Shown: positions 16,794-27,778, counted from the stretch's first letter. The stretch: DNA of 64,000 nucleotides from an uncultured Paracoccaceae bacterium (GCA_951812615.1 CATOSU010000001.1:1174880-1238879), one strand, 5' to 3'. Translations and numbers: made by a program. The notes: generated by a model not told the origin, from the letters alone.

Positions 16794-17567
16794 ATGCCCA
16801 GATTTGCACTCAAGGTCGAATATCAAGGCGCGCCGTTTGCGGGCTGGCAGCGACAAAAGGACCTGCCGACCGTGCAGGGTGCGATCGAGGCTGCACTGGC
16901 GAAGCTGGAGCCCGGTCCGCATACCATTGCCGCGGCCGGACGCACGGATGCGGGGGTGCACGCGCTGGCTCAGGTCGCCCAATGCGATCTGGAAAAGGAA
17001 TGGGATCCATTCCGGCTGAGCGAGGCGCTGAACTATCACCTGAAACCGGATCCGGTGGCCATTCTGGCCTGTGCGCGGGTCGACGGAGACTGGCACGCGC
17101 GGTTTTCCGCGGTCGAACGCCGGTACCTGTACCGGATCCTGATCCGCAGGGCGCCGGAAACCCACGATGCCGGGCAGGTTTGGCGGGTGGGCCACGGGCT
17201 GAACCCGGACGCGATGCAACGGGCTGCGGATCATCTGGTCGGGCGGCATGATTTCACCACGTTCCGGTCGTCGATCTGTCAGGCGGCCAGCCCGGTCAAA
17301 ACGCTGGACGAATTGCGGGTCGAAGAGGTTTGCGGGTTTTCAGGGACCGAAGTGCAGTTCCGTGTGCGCGCCCGGTCTTTCCTGCACAATCAGGTGCGCA
17401 GTTTCGTCGGGACGCTGGAACGGGTCGGTGCCGGCGCGTGGTCGCCGGAGGATATGCGCAGGGCGCTGGAAAGCTGTGACCGGGCGGCCTGTGGGCCGGT
17501 GGCACCACCGCAGGGGCTGTATTTGGCCGGCGTCCGGTACCCGGCCGATCCGTTTTCGGACGGCTGA
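16794..17567 (+). CDS. truA: tRNA pseudouridine(38-40) synthase TruA
   Basis: A 257-residue enzyme that makes pseudouridine at positions 38-40 of tRNA anticodon arms. The catalytic Asp52 is in [12 protein letters not shown], with [21 protein letters not shown] and [12 protein letters not shown] as further TruA blocks. The start [12 protein letters not shown] at 16794 aligns with the family, so the upstream in-frame extension is discarded. Its 3' end is 10 bp from the convergent DUF3726 gene. Confidence 0.95.
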   Translation: MPRFALKVEYQGAPFAGWQRQKDLPTVQGAIEAALAKLEPGPHTIAAAGRTDAGVHALAQVAQCDLEKEWDPFRLSEALNYHLKPDPVAILACARVDGDWHARFSAVERRYLYRILIRRAPETHDAGQVWRVGHGLNPDAMQRAADHLVGRHDFTTFRSSICQAASPVKTLDELRVEEVCGFSGTEVQFRVRARSFLHNQVRSFVGTLERVGAGAWSPEDMRRALESCDRAACGPVAPPQGLYLAGVRYPADPFSDG

Positions 17568-17577
17568 GGCACCCGAC

Positions 17578-17988
17578 TCAGTCGTTGTCGATATTGCCGG
17601 CCCCGGCGCCGCGCGCGCGGGAGGCCGCGGTTTCCGGAACGTAAGTGCGCGCCGAATAGGCCGACAGGCGCGACCACAGGGGCGCGGCCACAACCAGCGG
17701 GCCCGGGACAGCGGGCGCTCCGTCCTGACAGGCGGTCAGGGCGGTCCATAACGGGGTGTCCGGCGCATCCGCCCGGTCCCCGGCAGCGCGCCGGTCCAGT
17801 AAATGTGCCAGCTGCGCAAGGGCCCGGGGGGCATCCGCCCGGTCCAGCCGCTCAACGAGGTCCTGTACAGCATCCGCCGTGAACCACGGGGCCGCCGCCG
17901 CGATATCCTCGGCCACGCCCAGCGGCAGACCCGCCCCGCGCCCGGCCTTCAGCAGTTCGGCCCTGAGTTCTCCGACCGTCCGTCTCAT
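17578..17988 (-). CDS. DUF3726-like protein of unknown function
   Basis: A 136-residue soluble protein. The N-terminal GRGAGLPLGVAEDIAAAAPWF segment resembles DUF3726 proteins of roseobacters as I remember them; the rest is Ala/Arg-rich and less conserved. Its start overlaps the stop of the 540-residue unknown gene by 4 bp, so the two are coupled. No function is known. Confidence 0.65.
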   Translation of the reverse strand: MRRTVGELRAELLKAGRGAGLPLGVAEDIAAAAPWFTADAVQDLVERLDRADAPRALAQLAHLLDRRAAGDRADAPDTPLWTALTACQDGAPAVPGPLVVAAPLWSRLSAYSARTYVPETAASRARGAGAGNIDND

Positions 17989-19607
17989 GCGTCACCAAAG
18001 GCGGGCAGCCACCAGTCGTCCGCGCGGTCCAGTTCGTCGAACAGAGGCGCGCCCTGTGCCAGCGTGATCCGGGTCCAGCGGTCCGATTTCGGATCGAACC
18101 GGGCGGCGCCGAAAAAGGCGAGCTTGCAGCGCAGCATGTCGATGGGCCTGCACCCTGCCCCGATCAGGTTGTCGCGGATTTCAGCATAGGGATGGCGCGT
18201 GACCGTCTGCACCCGCCGAACGGCTGCGCGGTGCTGTGGATGGCTTTCGAGAAAAGACATCAGGTTGCCCTCCGGCGGCACGTCGCGCGCCATTGCCTGC
18301 ACCTGCCGGGCGATGTCCAGCGGGCTTTCCCGCTCGGCGCCGGGTTCTTCGTAGCGCAGGCCCAGCCGCGGTTCGAGCTTCTCTTCGGAAACATACCAGA
18401 ACTGATCTGTCTCCTCCCGGTCGGCGAAATTGATCATCAGCGCCCAGGACCAGTCCGCCTCCAGCGCCGCGTGCAATTCCGCGATGTCCATTGTCGGGTC
18501 CAGCCGGGGTTCGGTCCGTGTGGCCATGCCCGCGGTCAGATCATCGACCAGTTCTCCGAAGGTTTCGAGCAGGAAGGCAACCACCAGTTCCTGCAGGTCC
18601 TCGGAGCCGGACAGGCTGGCGCCAAAAAGCGCTTCGGCTGGCGCTTCGGTCGTCATCATGTCGGGAAGGGCGGTGGCAAAATCCGCCCATTCTTCGCGCA
18701 GCTTCACGATGCGCGCCTGCGCGTCGGGATCGGGCACCGACCATTGCGCCAGATGCCGCGATACCCGCGTTGTCAGGTCGGTCATCCGCGCCTGCAGCCC
18801 GGCATCCAGACTGCCGGTTGCCCGCACCCGCGCCAACGCGGTTTCCCGCGCCCGCATCCACGCGTCCAGCAACAGCGGATGGCTGACCAGAAACGGCGCC
18901 ATGCCGAGGCCGGTGGCGTTGCCGATCCCCAGCTGCTGTTTCAGGTCCCTGTCGAGCGGCGCGCCGCCCAGATGCTCGGCCAGGTCATGGGTGAAACCGC
19001 GGATCAGCCAGACGGTCAGCATTTCGGCCATGAACGGCCCGGACAGGCCGGCCCGGTTTTCGATCTGCGCCCGGTCGGCAATCCCGAACTTGCCGTTGCC
19101 GTAGACGGCCGTGGTGCGCATCAGGTATCCGGTGTCGCGGATCCGTTCTGCATCCGGCTGTCTGCCGCTGCGCAGCGCATCGACCACATGGGCAAAGAGA
19201 CGCACGGATTTATTGGCCCGGCTCAGCACCAGATCGCGTTCGGAAAACCGGCCGGCCTCCTGTTGCGGCGCCTGCGTGACAAGGCGCCTGATTTCAGCGT
19301 CGTCCGGCACCCCGTCATAAAGGACATAGGCCGTATCCCATGCCGTGGCGATCACCCGGTCGGTGCGCTGATCCGCTGGCAGATCGTTCGAGATCGCGAA
19401 CAGCGAATAGACATGCCCGCCCAGCGCGACCGAGTAGAGCGCGTGGCCGAACCCGTTTTCGTCGATCTCCCAGACCGGGCGGGTGACATCTGCGTTCTCG
19501 TCGCGCAGGTGCCGCAGCAGGGTCGGAAGAAACGACACACGGGTCGGAAAGGCCGCCCCCATGCGCGAAAGACGCATGACCTGTTCCGGTGGTCTGAGAT
19601 CCGCCAT
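17985..19607 (-). CDS. Conserved hypothetical protein, about 540 residues
   Basis: A soluble, mostly helical protein with no motif I can name. Blocks that look conserved include QVMRLSRMGAAFPTRVSF, DRVIATAWDTAYVLYDGVPD, RDLVLSRANKSVRLFAHVV and GNGKFGIADR. The ATG at 19607 (MADLRPPEQVM) is preferred; a GTG at 19631 would add eight residues. It is coupled to the DUF3726-like gene downstream and lies 63 bp from the dipeptidase-like gene. The trio probably acts together, but no substrate can be inferred. Confidence 0.65.
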   Translation of the reverse strand: MADLRPPEQVMRLSRMGAAFPTRVSFLPTLLRHLRDENADVTRPVWEIDENGFGHALYSVALGGHVYSLFAISNDLPADQRTDRVIATAWDTAYVLYDGVPDDAEIRRLVTQAPQQEAGRFSERDLVLSRANKSVRLFAHVVDALRSGRQPDAERIRDTGYLMRTTAVYGNGKFGIADRAQIENRAGLSGPFMAEMLTVWLIRGFTHDLAEHLGGAPLDRDLKQQLGIGNATGLGMAPFLVSHPLLLDAWMRARETALARVRATGSLDAGLQARMTDLTTRVSRHLAQWSVPDPDAQARIVKLREEWADFATALPDMMTTEAPAEALFGASLSGSEDLQELVVAFLLETFGELVDDLTAGMATRTEPRLDPTMDIAELHAALEADWSWALMINFADREETDQFWYVSEEKLEPRLGLRYEEPGAERESPLDIARQVQAMARDVPPEGNLMSFLESHPQHRAAVRRVQTVTRHPYAEIRDNLIGAGCRPIDMLRCKLAFFGAARFDPKSDRWTRITLAQGAPLFDELDRADDWWLPAFGDA

Positions 19608-19670
19608 TGCTGTGGGTTCGCCGTTTTTCACGGAAACAGGTTGCCAGCAGAACGTGCCGAAGAAAAGGGG

Positions 19671-20651
19671 TCAGGCTGGCCCGAAGCTGGCTTCGTAGAA
19701 CCGCAGCCAGTTTGCGCCCATGATCCCGTCCACCTCTGCGCCGGAAAACCCGGCGGCTTTCAGCCCGGTGCGGATAGTGCCGAAGTCCCGGTTGTCGGCG
19801 AACCAGCCGGGCATGGGCGGGAAGCCCGGGTTGTCGGCGCTGCCTTCACCGTAATCCATTGATTTCGACCAGCGGCCGACGCGCATCCATTCCACGATGC
19901 TGTCCGGTTGATCCTGGCACAGGTCGGTACCGATCCCGAGGTTGTCGGCGCCGTAGCGGCTGGCTGCCTCGGCGATCATGTTGCAGAAGCTGTCCAGCGT
20001 ACAGGCCGGACCGTCCCGGAGGTGGTGGGGGTAGACGGAAAAGCCCAGCATACCACCGCGAGCGGTCAATGCCCGCAGCACCGCGTCGGATTTGTTGCGC
20101 AGCGCCGGGTGCCACCAGTGCGGATTGGCATGGGTGATCGCAATCGGGCGGGCGGACACGTCGATGGCCTCAAGGGTCGACCGTTCCGCAGAATGGCTCA
20201 TATCCACGACAAGCCCGACGCGATTCATCTCGGCCACCGCCTGTTTTCCGAACCGGGTCAGGCCGGTGTCATCGTCTTCGTAACAGCCCGTCGCCAGCAG
20301 GGACTGGTTGTTATAGGTCAGCTGCATGAACCGCACGCCAAGCTGATGGCAGATTTCGATCAGGCCGATATCGTCCTCGATCGGGCTGGGGTTCTGGAAC
20401 CCGAAATAGATCGCGGTGCGCCCGGTTTCCTGCGCAAGGCGGACATCTGCGGCGGTGGTGCCTTTGAAGATCAGGTCGGGAAACCGTTCGAACCACCGGT
20501 TCCAGGTCTCAAGGTTCAGCACCATTTCCCGGAAGCTTTCGTGATACGCGATGGTCACATGAACGGCATCAACGCCGCCGGCCCGCATCTGGCGAAAGAT
20601 CTTTTCGGACCAGTTGGCGTATTGAAGATTGTCGATCAGGGGTCCCGTCAT
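19671..20651 (-). CDS. Membrane-dipeptidase-like (peptidase M19 family) amidohydrolase
   Basis: A 326-residue TIM-barrel hydrolase related to renal dipeptidases. M19-type features are GRTAIYFGFQNPSPIEDDIG, VVDMSHSAERSTLEAI, ITHANPHWWHPALRNKSD and GIGTDLCQD. The N-terminal HxD zinc pair of classical M19 enzymes is not obvious; the equivalent segment reads PLIDNLQYANWSEKIF. This suggests a divergent subfamily with different metal use or substrate. The ATG at 20651 is chosen to match LIDNLQYAN near the terminus; an ATG at 20687 is possible. Confidence 0.78.
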   Translation of the reverse strand: MTGPLIDNLQYANWSEKIFRQMRAGGVDAVHVTIAYHESFREMVLNLETWNRWFERFPDLIFKGTTAADVRLAQETGRTAIYFGFQNPSPIEDDIGLIEICHQLGVRFMQLTYNNQSLLATGCYEDDDTGLTRFGKQAVAEMNRVGLVVDMSHSAERSTLEAIDVSARPIAITHANPHWWHPALRNKSDAVLRALTARGGMLGFSVYPHHLRDGPACTLDSFCNMIAEAASRYGADNLGIGTDLCQDQPDSIVEWMRVGRWSKSMDYGEGSADNPGFPPMPGWFADNRDFGTIRTGLKAAGFSGAEVDGIMGANWLRFYEASFGPA

Positions 20652-20737
20652 GAGATGCAGTGTGGCCTCCCCCGGCGCGCGGTGCAATCGGGGAAGACGG
20701 ATTTCTCAGACCGGCGACGTCACCGGGAAGATCAGGA

Positions 20738-21580
20738 TCAGCCCTTGTCGGCCATCGCCGGCAGGCTGCGCAGATACAGAACGATGGCGTCGAGATCCTC
20801 GGGCGACATCCGCGCCAGATAGCCGTAGGGCATCGGTGGCAACAGCGGCGAACCGTCCGCGCGCTTGCCCTCCACGATCATCGCCTTGATCTCATCGTCG
20901 CTGTAGTTTGCCAGCCCGTCGGCGTGATTGGTGATGTTGGCCGCGATCGAAACACCCCATGGCCCGTGGAATTCGAACCCGCCGCGACCGAGATCGGTAT
21001 CGAGCATCGGCCCCATCGGACCGAACGGGGTGTGGCATTCCATGCAATGCGCGACCGGCCCGGCAAGGTATTCGCCATATTCGACGGTCACACCGCGCGG
21101 CACGTCGGCGACGCTGTCAACCGGCGGCCCGTAAGCGGGCGGCAGGGGAATGTTGTACTGTGACAGGCCCGGATCTAGATCGACCGCGGGCACCGTGCGC
21201 AGATAGGCCACCATCGCGGCAAGATCGCCGTCCGACAGGCCACGATACATTGCAAAGGGCATCGGCGGCCCGATCACCGATCCGTCGGGGCGGATGCCTT
21301 CGCGGATGGCACGGCCCAGTTCTTCGTCAGACCAGTCCGCGATCCGCGAGGCGGGTGTGATATTCGGTGCGATTGCCGTGAAGGCGTCGATCTTCTCAAC
21401 CAGCCTTCCGCCCAGATCCTGTTCCCAAACCGGCCCGTTCGGCCCCAGCGGCGTGTGGCAGTTGCCGCAACCGGCGATGCCCTGAACCAGATATTCACCC
21501 CGCTCAACAGGGGTTTCCGCGGCGGCAAACGATGCGGCCCAAATCACAAAAACAACAGAGGAACCAAGAACACGTTTCAT
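20738..21580 (-). CDS. Dihaem cytochrome c
   Basis: A 280-residue periplasmic protein with a signal peptide (MKRVLGSSVVFVIWAASFAAA) and two c-type haem sites, CGNCH and CMECH, in two similar halves. Each half ends in a Met-containing block (GPPMPFAMYRGLSD and LPPMPYGYLARMS) that can supply the sixth ligand. It resembles the cytochrome subunits of alcohol/aldehyde or gluconate-type dehydrogenases, but no dehydrogenase gene is adjacent, so its electron donor is unknown. Confidence 0.87.
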   Translation of the reverse strand: MKRVLGSSVVFVIWAASFAAAETPVERGEYLVQGIAGCGNCHTPLGPNGPVWEQDLGGRLVEKIDAFTAIAPNITPASRIADWSDEELGRAIREGIRPDGSVIGPPMPFAMYRGLSDGDLAAMVAYLRTVPAVDLDPGLSQYNIPLPPAYGPPVDSVADVPRGVTVEYGEYLAGPVAHCMECHTPFGPMGPMLDTDLGRGGFEFHGPWGVSIAANITNHADGLANYSDDEIKAMIVEGKRADGSPLLPPMPYGYLARMSPEDLDAIVLYLRSLPAMADKG

Positions 21581-21722
21581 GAAACTCTCCCAATTTCAAT
21601 CTGATGTGGTGCATAGCATCGCCATGTAACCAAAGATTGCAACAAACGTTTGGACCAACCTGCGCTTTACGTCATCGCGGCGATCGCTAACCTGCCGGGC
21701 GGATCAGCACAGGACAGGTCAT

Positions 21723-22658
<936 letters not shown>

Positions 22659-22707
22659 GCACCAGATCGCGCTTGAACCCGCCCGCCGGGACAGCTAGGC
22701 CGTACCC

Positions 22708-23640
22708 ATGCGGATCATACGGGATTACCAGTTCGTCGAACCAAAGGACCGGGGCGCCACGGTGGCCATCGGCAATTTCGACGGTGTGCATGTCGGGCAT
22801 CAGTCGGTGATCGAACTGGCCCGCAGCTGTGCGCCGGACGCACCGCTGGGCATCCTGACATTTGAGCCGCATCCGCGGCAGTACTTCGCTCCTGATGCGC
22901 CCCCCTTTCGCCTGATGGGCGCCGAAGCCCGGGCCAGCCGGCTGGACAAGCTGGGTGTCGAGCGGCTGTATGAGCTGAATTTCAATGCCGCCATGGCCGG
23001 CCTGACCCCGGACGCGTTTGCCGAAAACGTGATCCGCGACGGGCTGGGGCTGACACATGTGGTCGTGGGCACGGATTTCCGCTTTGGCAAGGGCCGGGCC
23101 GGCACCGCGCAGGACCTGCAGCGTTTCGGCGCGGATATGGGATTTGGCGTCACGCTGGCGCCGCTTCTGGATTTCGGCGCTGAAACCGTGTCCTCGACCG
23201 CGATCCGGACCGCGCTGAGCGAAGGCCGGCCCGCCGACGCCGCCGAGATGCTGGGCCACTGGCACCGGATCGAAGGGCCGGTGATTACCGGCGAACAGCG
23301 CGGCCGGGAGCTGGGATTTCCCACCGCCAACATGTCCATCGAAGGCCTGCATCCACCGGCATTCGGCGTTTATGCCGTGCTGGTCGATGTGCGCGACGGC
23401 CCCAGCGCCGGCAGTTACCTTGGCGCAGCCAGCCTTGGCGTTCGGCCGATGTTCGGGGAAAACCGGCCCAATATCGAAACCTACCTGTTTGACTTCTCGG
23501 GTGATCTCTATGGCGCGACCCTGTCGGTGGGGTTGGTGGAATATCTGCGCCCGGAACTGAAGTTCGACGGGCTCGATGCCCTGATTGCCCAGATGGACAC
23601 AGATTGCGACCGCGCCCGCACGATCCTGAGCCGGCTATGA
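22708..23640 (+). CDS. ribF: Bifunctional riboflavin kinase/FAD synthetase
   Basis: A 310-residue enzyme that phosphorylates riboflavin to FMN and adenylylates FMN to FAD. The N-terminal nucleotidyltransferase domain has AIGNFDGVHVGHQ, LTFEPHPRQYF and VVGTDFRFGKGRAGT. The C-terminal kinase domain has GPVITGEQRGRELGFPTANM and the conserved VRPMFGENRPNIETYLFDF. Its stop overlaps the start of the YcgN gene by 4 bp. Confidence 0.95.
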   Translation: MRIIRDYQFVEPKDRGATVAIGNFDGVHVGHQSVIELARSCAPDAPLGILTFEPHPRQYFAPDAPPFRLMGAEARASRLDKLGVERLYELNFNAAMAGLTPDAFAENVIRDGLGLTHVVVGTDFRFGKGRAGTAQDLQRFGADMGFGVTLAPLLDFGAETVSSTAIRTALSEGRPADAAEMLGHWHRIEGPVITGEQRGRELGFPTANMSIEGLHPPAFGVYAVLVDVRDGPSAGSYLGAASLGVRPMFGENRPNIETYLFDFSGDLYGATLSVGLVEYLRPELKFDGLDALIAQMDTDCDRARTILSRL

Positions 23641-24107
23641 CGGACCCGATCGACCGGGACGGTCTGTCCCCGCGTTTCTGGGAACGCAAGCCGTTGTCGA
23701 AGCTGACCGAAAAGGAATGGGAGGCGCTCTGTGACGGCTGCGGCAAATGCTGCCTGAACAAGCTGGAATACGAGGACACGGGCGAGGTGGAACTGACCCG
23801 CGTGGCCTGCCGGTTGCTGGACGACGACAGCTGCCGCTGTGCGCAATACGATGTCCGCCACCAGTTTGTGCCGGACTGCATCGTGCTGAAGCCCGGCAAT
23901 CTCGACACCCATGCCTACTGGATGCCGCGTACCTGCGCCTATCGCCTGCTGTGGGAAGGCCGCCCGCTTTATGACTGGCACCCGCTGATCTCGGGCTCTG
24001 CCGACAGTGTTCACCGTGCTGGCGTTTCGGTCAGGGGCATGACAGTTTCCGAATTCGACACTCCCGAAGACGAATGGGAGCAGTACATCATCGAGGAGCC
24101 CGCCTGA
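23637..24107 (+). CDS. YcgN-family cysteine-cluster protein (UPF0260)
   Basis: A 156-residue protein with the conserved cysteine cluster CDGCGKCCLNK, then CRLLDDDSCRCAQY and CIVLKP, which probably binds a metal or Fe-S centre. It matches the UPF0260/YcgN family of unknown function. The ATG at 23637 forms an ATGA overlap with ribF, which decides the start and implies co-translation with it. Confidence 0.88.
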   Translation: MTDPIDRDGLSPRFWERKPLSKLTEKEWEALCDGCGKCCLNKLEYEDTGEVELTRVACRLLDDDSCRCAQYDVRHQFVPDCIVLKPGNLDTHAYWMPRTCAYRLLWEGRPLYDWHPLISGSADSVHRAGVSVRGMTVSEFDTPEDEWEQYIIEEPA

Positions 24108-24108
24108 T

Positions 24109-25146
24109 ATGTATTTCGCCTCTGACAATTCCGGCCCGGCGCATCCGCAGGTCATGCAGGCCCTGACCGAGGCCAATACCGGTTTCGCCCTGCCCTATGG
24201 TGCCGATGACCTGATGCAGGACGTCACGGCCGAGATCCGGCGCATCTTCGAGGCGCCCGAAGCCGCCGTGTATCTGGTGGCAACCGGCACGGCGGCCAAT
24301 TCGCTGGCGCTGTCGACGCTGACGCGGCCCTTCGAAACCGTGTTCTGTTCGCCGGTCGCCCATATCCACGAAGACGAATGCAACGCGCCCGAGTTTTTCA
24401 CCGGCGGCGCTAAGCTGACGCTGGTCGGGGACGGCGACAAGATGACCGCGGACGCCTTGCGGGCAGCGGTGGCCAACGAAGAAACCCGCGGCGTGCATGG
24501 GCCGCAGCGCGGGGCGGTGTCGATCACGCAGGTCACGGAACGCGGCGGGGTCTATTCGCTGGAGGAATTGTCGTCGCTGACCGCGGTGGCGCGGGAGTTC
24601 GGGATCCCGGTCCATATGGACGGGGCACGGTTCGCCAATGCGCTGGTCAAACTCAACGCCGCACCCGCGGACATGACATGGCGGCTGGGTGTGGACGCGC
24701 TCAGCTTTGGCGGCACCAAGAACGGCTGCATCGGGGTGGAGGCCGTCATCCTGTTTGACCCGGCCCGCGCATGGGAATTCGAATTGCGGCGCAAGCGGGC
24801 GGCGCATCTGTTCTCCAAGCACCGCTACCTGTCGGCCCAAATGCACGCCTACCTGGCCGACGGGCTGTGGTTGCGCTCGGCCCGGACCGCCAACGACAAT
24901 GCTGCGCGGCTGGCCGAGGGGCTGGAAAAGGCCGGCGCCGGGTTTCTGCACCCGACACAGGCCAACATGGTCTTTGCATCCTTTCCGCGCGCCGTGCATC
25001 AGTGGCTGCACGATGCCGGGGCGCTCTATTATATCTGGAACGGTGCACTGGACGGCGCGGATCCGGACGAAATGCTGGGCGCACGGCTGGTCTGCGACTG
25101 GTCGGTGTCCCCGGAAGATATCGCCCGCTTCCTCAGCTTTTTCTGA
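24109..25146 (+). CDS. Low-specificity L-threonine aldolase
   Basis: A 345-residue PLP-dependent lyase that splits L-threonine or allo-threonine into glycine and acetaldehyde. FASDNSGPAHPQV opens the protein as expected; HIHEDECNAPEFF, HMDGARFANAL (PLP-binding Asp) and the Schiff-base lysine in SFGGTKNG are clear. It starts 1 bp after the YcgN stop, so it is the third gene of the ribF unit. Confidence 0.92.
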   Translation: MYFASDNSGPAHPQVMQALTEANTGFALPYGADDLMQDVTAEIRRIFEAPEAAVYLVATGTAANSLALSTLTRPFETVFCSPVAHIHEDECNAPEFFTGGAKLTLVGDGDKMTADALRAAVANEETRGVHGPQRGAVSITQVTERGGVYSLEELSSLTAVAREFGIPVHMDGARFANALVKLNAAPADMTWRLGVDALSFGGTKNGCIGVEAVILFDPARAWEFELRRKRAAHLFSKHRYLSAQMHAYLADGLWLRSARTANDNAARLAEGLEKAGAGFLHPTQANMVFASFPRAVHQWLHDAGALYYIWNGALDGADPDEMLGARLVCDWSVSPEDIARFLSFF

Positions 25147-25255
25147 CGCGGCCCGAAACGGCACTTCGCGTCGCAGACCACACCGAGGCGCCGGCCGGAG
25201 GCCGGTGACGAGACAGGCCTGCGCGCCGCAAGGCGTTCCGTCCGGCTGCACGGTT

Positions 25256-27643
25256 TCAGGACAGGGGTTTCTTCATCCGCTGGACCCAGTGGCTGTCGGT
25301 TCCCTTGTAATTCAGCCGAACATGCGGTGCGATCCGGGGCACGAGGTGATGCACCGGCATGATCCAGATGTCGGGATGCAGGTTTCCGTCTTCGTCCGTG
25401 CCCAGCCTCGCAATCGCCCGGCTGATTGCGCCGGGCCCGGATGACAGCCAGATCGACACGCCGGGCGATTCCGCCAGCGCCGCGGCCGCCTCGTCCAGGG
25501 CCGCGCGGATGATCGGGTCCTTCGGGGCAACGGCCATGAAATTGTTGCCGACGGTCCAGTAATGCTCCTGATACCCGGCAAACCGCAGGCGATGATCCAC
25601 GAATTGTCCGAGCGGCACCCGGCAGCGGTCGTCGGCATCCAGCCACACGCCGCCCTCGTGCCACAGCCATGCCAGCCGGAAGAGATCCGATTTGCCGGCC
25701 GGAAACCGTGTCAGGCGATAGGCGCGCAGCACATCGCTTTCGCCCTTGTCGTCCAGCCAGAGCCGGGCAGTTCTGTCGCTGAAGGTCGAAAACGCGTAAT
25801 CCGGGTTCAGATCCCGGTTCCACCGCATCAGACCGGCCACCTGATCGGGCGGATCGGCCGCATCCCAGTAATGTCCAATCCGGCGCGGGATCCGCTCGGG
25901 ACCGTCCGGCTGCGGCAGGGGATCAGGCGTCATCCGGCCGTCCCGCCGCAACGCCCCCAGCAGGCCGATTGCGGCCGGTGTGCTGCCCGGGTCCTGCCGC
26001 AGGTCCGCGCTGAACCACGCCTTTGCCCCCTCGGCCTCGGCCTCGGTCCAGCGCAGGCCGAACCCGTCGTGCGCACCGTAGTAGATGCGGTGTTCGTTCA
26101 GCAGATGCCCCATCAGGGTCTGCGTCGGCCGGATCGTGGCACTGTTGCCGGTCTGCGCAAGACCGCGGATTTCGCAGTCGCGCACGTGGTTTTCCCAGGC
26201 CGCGCCGTAATCCCCGGCCAGGATCTGCAGGCGGATAAGCAGGCCCAGATGATCGCCCTCCGGACCGGCAAGAGCCAAGGCCCGCAGAAGATGGCGTCGG
26301 GCCTGCGCAAGGTTTCCGCAATGCATTTCGATTTCACCCAGCCGTTTCTCGCGATTGGCCTGCGATTGCGGCGTTTCGGTCGTGATCCGGTCGAGCAGGG
26401 TGCGGGCGGCGTCAAACGCGCCGGACTGCACCATGAAGGCGGTCAGCCGGAACTGACCGGCGCGGTCCAGCCCGCCCTGAGCATCCAGCGCTTCCATCTG
26501 GGCGATTGCCTCGGGCAGGAAACCGTACCGGCCCAGCGCGGTGGCCCTGACCGCCGCGAACGGGGCCGGGTCCATGCCGGCGCTTTCGGCCGCATCGATC
26601 CGGTCCAGCGCGGCGGCGGGATCAAAGCCCTGTTCCAGTTCGGCCGTGGCAAGACGCAATGCCAGATCCGGATCGTCCGGCAGATCACCGGCAAGCTGCC
26701 GCAGCAGGCGCAGCCCTTCGGCCGGTGCGCCATTTGCGAAGTGGAATTCGACAGCGGCGCGGCGAATGCCGGTCGGCATGTCCGCATCTGCGGCCGTGCC
26801 GGATGAAGCGGCCAGTGCCGCATCACGCCCCTGTGCGGCGGCAAGCACGGACCAATGCCGGCGCCACAGCGCTTCCGCGTCCGGATGCGCGGCCAGGCCC
26901 GGTTGGGTCAGCGCCAGGGCGGCATCCGAGTCTCCTGCGGCTTCGAACAGGGCAGCCCGCAGGGTGGTGAGCCGGGCCGAGGCCCGCGTTTCCAGTGCGT
27001 GCGCATCCAGCAGAGCGGCCGTGGCTTCGTCACCCCGGGTGCGGCGCAGCAGCCGCGCCCACCCCGTCAACAGGTTTTCCGAAGGCTGAACCTGCATCGC
27101 CCGTCCGAGAAGGGTTTCGGCCTCTTCCCCGCGGCCGGCCTCCGCCAGCAGGTCTGCCACAGACAGTGCAAGTGACGGGCGATCCTGCACCACATCAAGG
27201 CGGGGTTCGATTTCGGACAACGCCGGTTCAATATCACCGGTTTCCTGCGCCAGCCGGACGAGGCAGGTCAGGTATTGTGCCCCCTTGTCGGGATCAATCT
27301 CTGCCAGCACGGCCAGCCGGGTCCGCGCACCGTCTACATCACCGGCATCGAGATAGGTATCGAACGCCAGCTTGTGGAAATAGGCAGTCGCCCGTGCTTT
27401 GCCCGAAAACTTGCTGCTGTCATTGGCGACGGCGAGCGCCTCGTCGAACCGGCCCATCCTGCGCAGGATGTTCAGCCGGGCCTGCCAGAGCCTTTCGTTC
27501 CAGCGCCGATGAGCCAGTCCTTGCTCGCAGACCGTCAGCGCTGCGTCCAGATCGCCCAGGCGCAGATGTTCGTTCACCTGTTCCCTGTACCAGGACGCGG
27601 ATGGTGGTGTTTCGGTATCTGGGGGCGTGTGAGGCATAGTCAT
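25256..27643 (-). CDS. TPR-repeat protein with C-terminal DXD-sugar glycosyltransferase domain
   Basis: A 795-residue fusion. Residues 15-480 are helical TPR-like repeats (e.g. LGDLDAALTVCEQGLAHR, GNLAQARRHLLRALALAG). From about residue 575 a glycosyltransferase of the DXD-sugar (OCH1-like/capsular) type begins with IPRRIGHYWDAADPPDQV; GGVWLDADDRC holds the DXD metal site and SSGPGAI follows. No signal peptide, so it probably acts in the cytoplasm on surface glycan or protein. It heads the glycan region and is divergent from the hydrolase at 27779. Confidence 0.82.
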   Translation of the reverse strand: MTMPHTPPDTETPPSASWYREQVNEHLRLGDLDAALTVCEQGLAHRRWNERLWQARLNILRRMGRFDEALAVANDSSKFSGKARATAYFHKLAFDTYLDAGDVDGARTRLAVLAEIDPDKGAQYLTCLVRLAQETGDIEPALSEIEPRLDVVQDRPSLALSVADLLAEAGRGEEAETLLGRAMQVQPSENLLTGWARLLRRTRGDEATAALLDAHALETRASARLTTLRAALFEAAGDSDAALALTQPGLAAHPDAEALWRRHWSVLAAAQGRDAALAASSGTAADADMPTGIRRAAVEFHFANGAPAEGLRLLRQLAGDLPDDPDLALRLATAELEQGFDPAAALDRIDAAESAGMDPAPFAAVRATALGRYGFLPEAIAQMEALDAQGGLDRAGQFRLTAFMVQSGAFDAARTLLDRITTETPQSQANREKRLGEIEMHCGNLAQARRHLLRALALAGPEGDHLGLLIRLQILAGDYGAAWENHVRDCEIRGLAQTGNSATIRPTQTLMGHLLNEHRIYYGAHDGFGLRWTEAEAEGAKAWFSADLRQDPGSTPAAIGLLGALRRDGRMTPDPLPQPDGPERIPRRIGHYWDAADPPDQVAGLMRWNRDLNPDYAFSTFSDRTARLWLDDKGESDVLRAYRLTRFPAGKSDLFRLAWLWHEGGVWLDADDRCRVPLGQFVDHRLRFAGYQEHYWTVGNNFMAVAPKDPIIRAALDEAAAALAESPGVSIWLSSGPGAISRAIARLGTDEDGNLHPDIWIMPVHHLVPRIAPHVRLNYKGTDSHWVQRMKKPLS

Positions 27644-27778
27644 CCGCTGGCGTCAGGCAGTCAGACGCTAACGCGCCGCGCCGGTGGGGTCCAATGGCAA
27701 TTGTGGCCGGTGCGGTTGACCTGCAGCGCGGCGCATCGCAGACATGGCGGGACCGGTTCAAACAACACGGCGCAGATC

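Noticed and set aside
27275..27778. In-frame N-terminal extension of the hydrolase gene
   Set aside because: It is antisense to the TPR-glycosyltransferase gene, and the hydrolase domain starts directly at the ATG at 27779.
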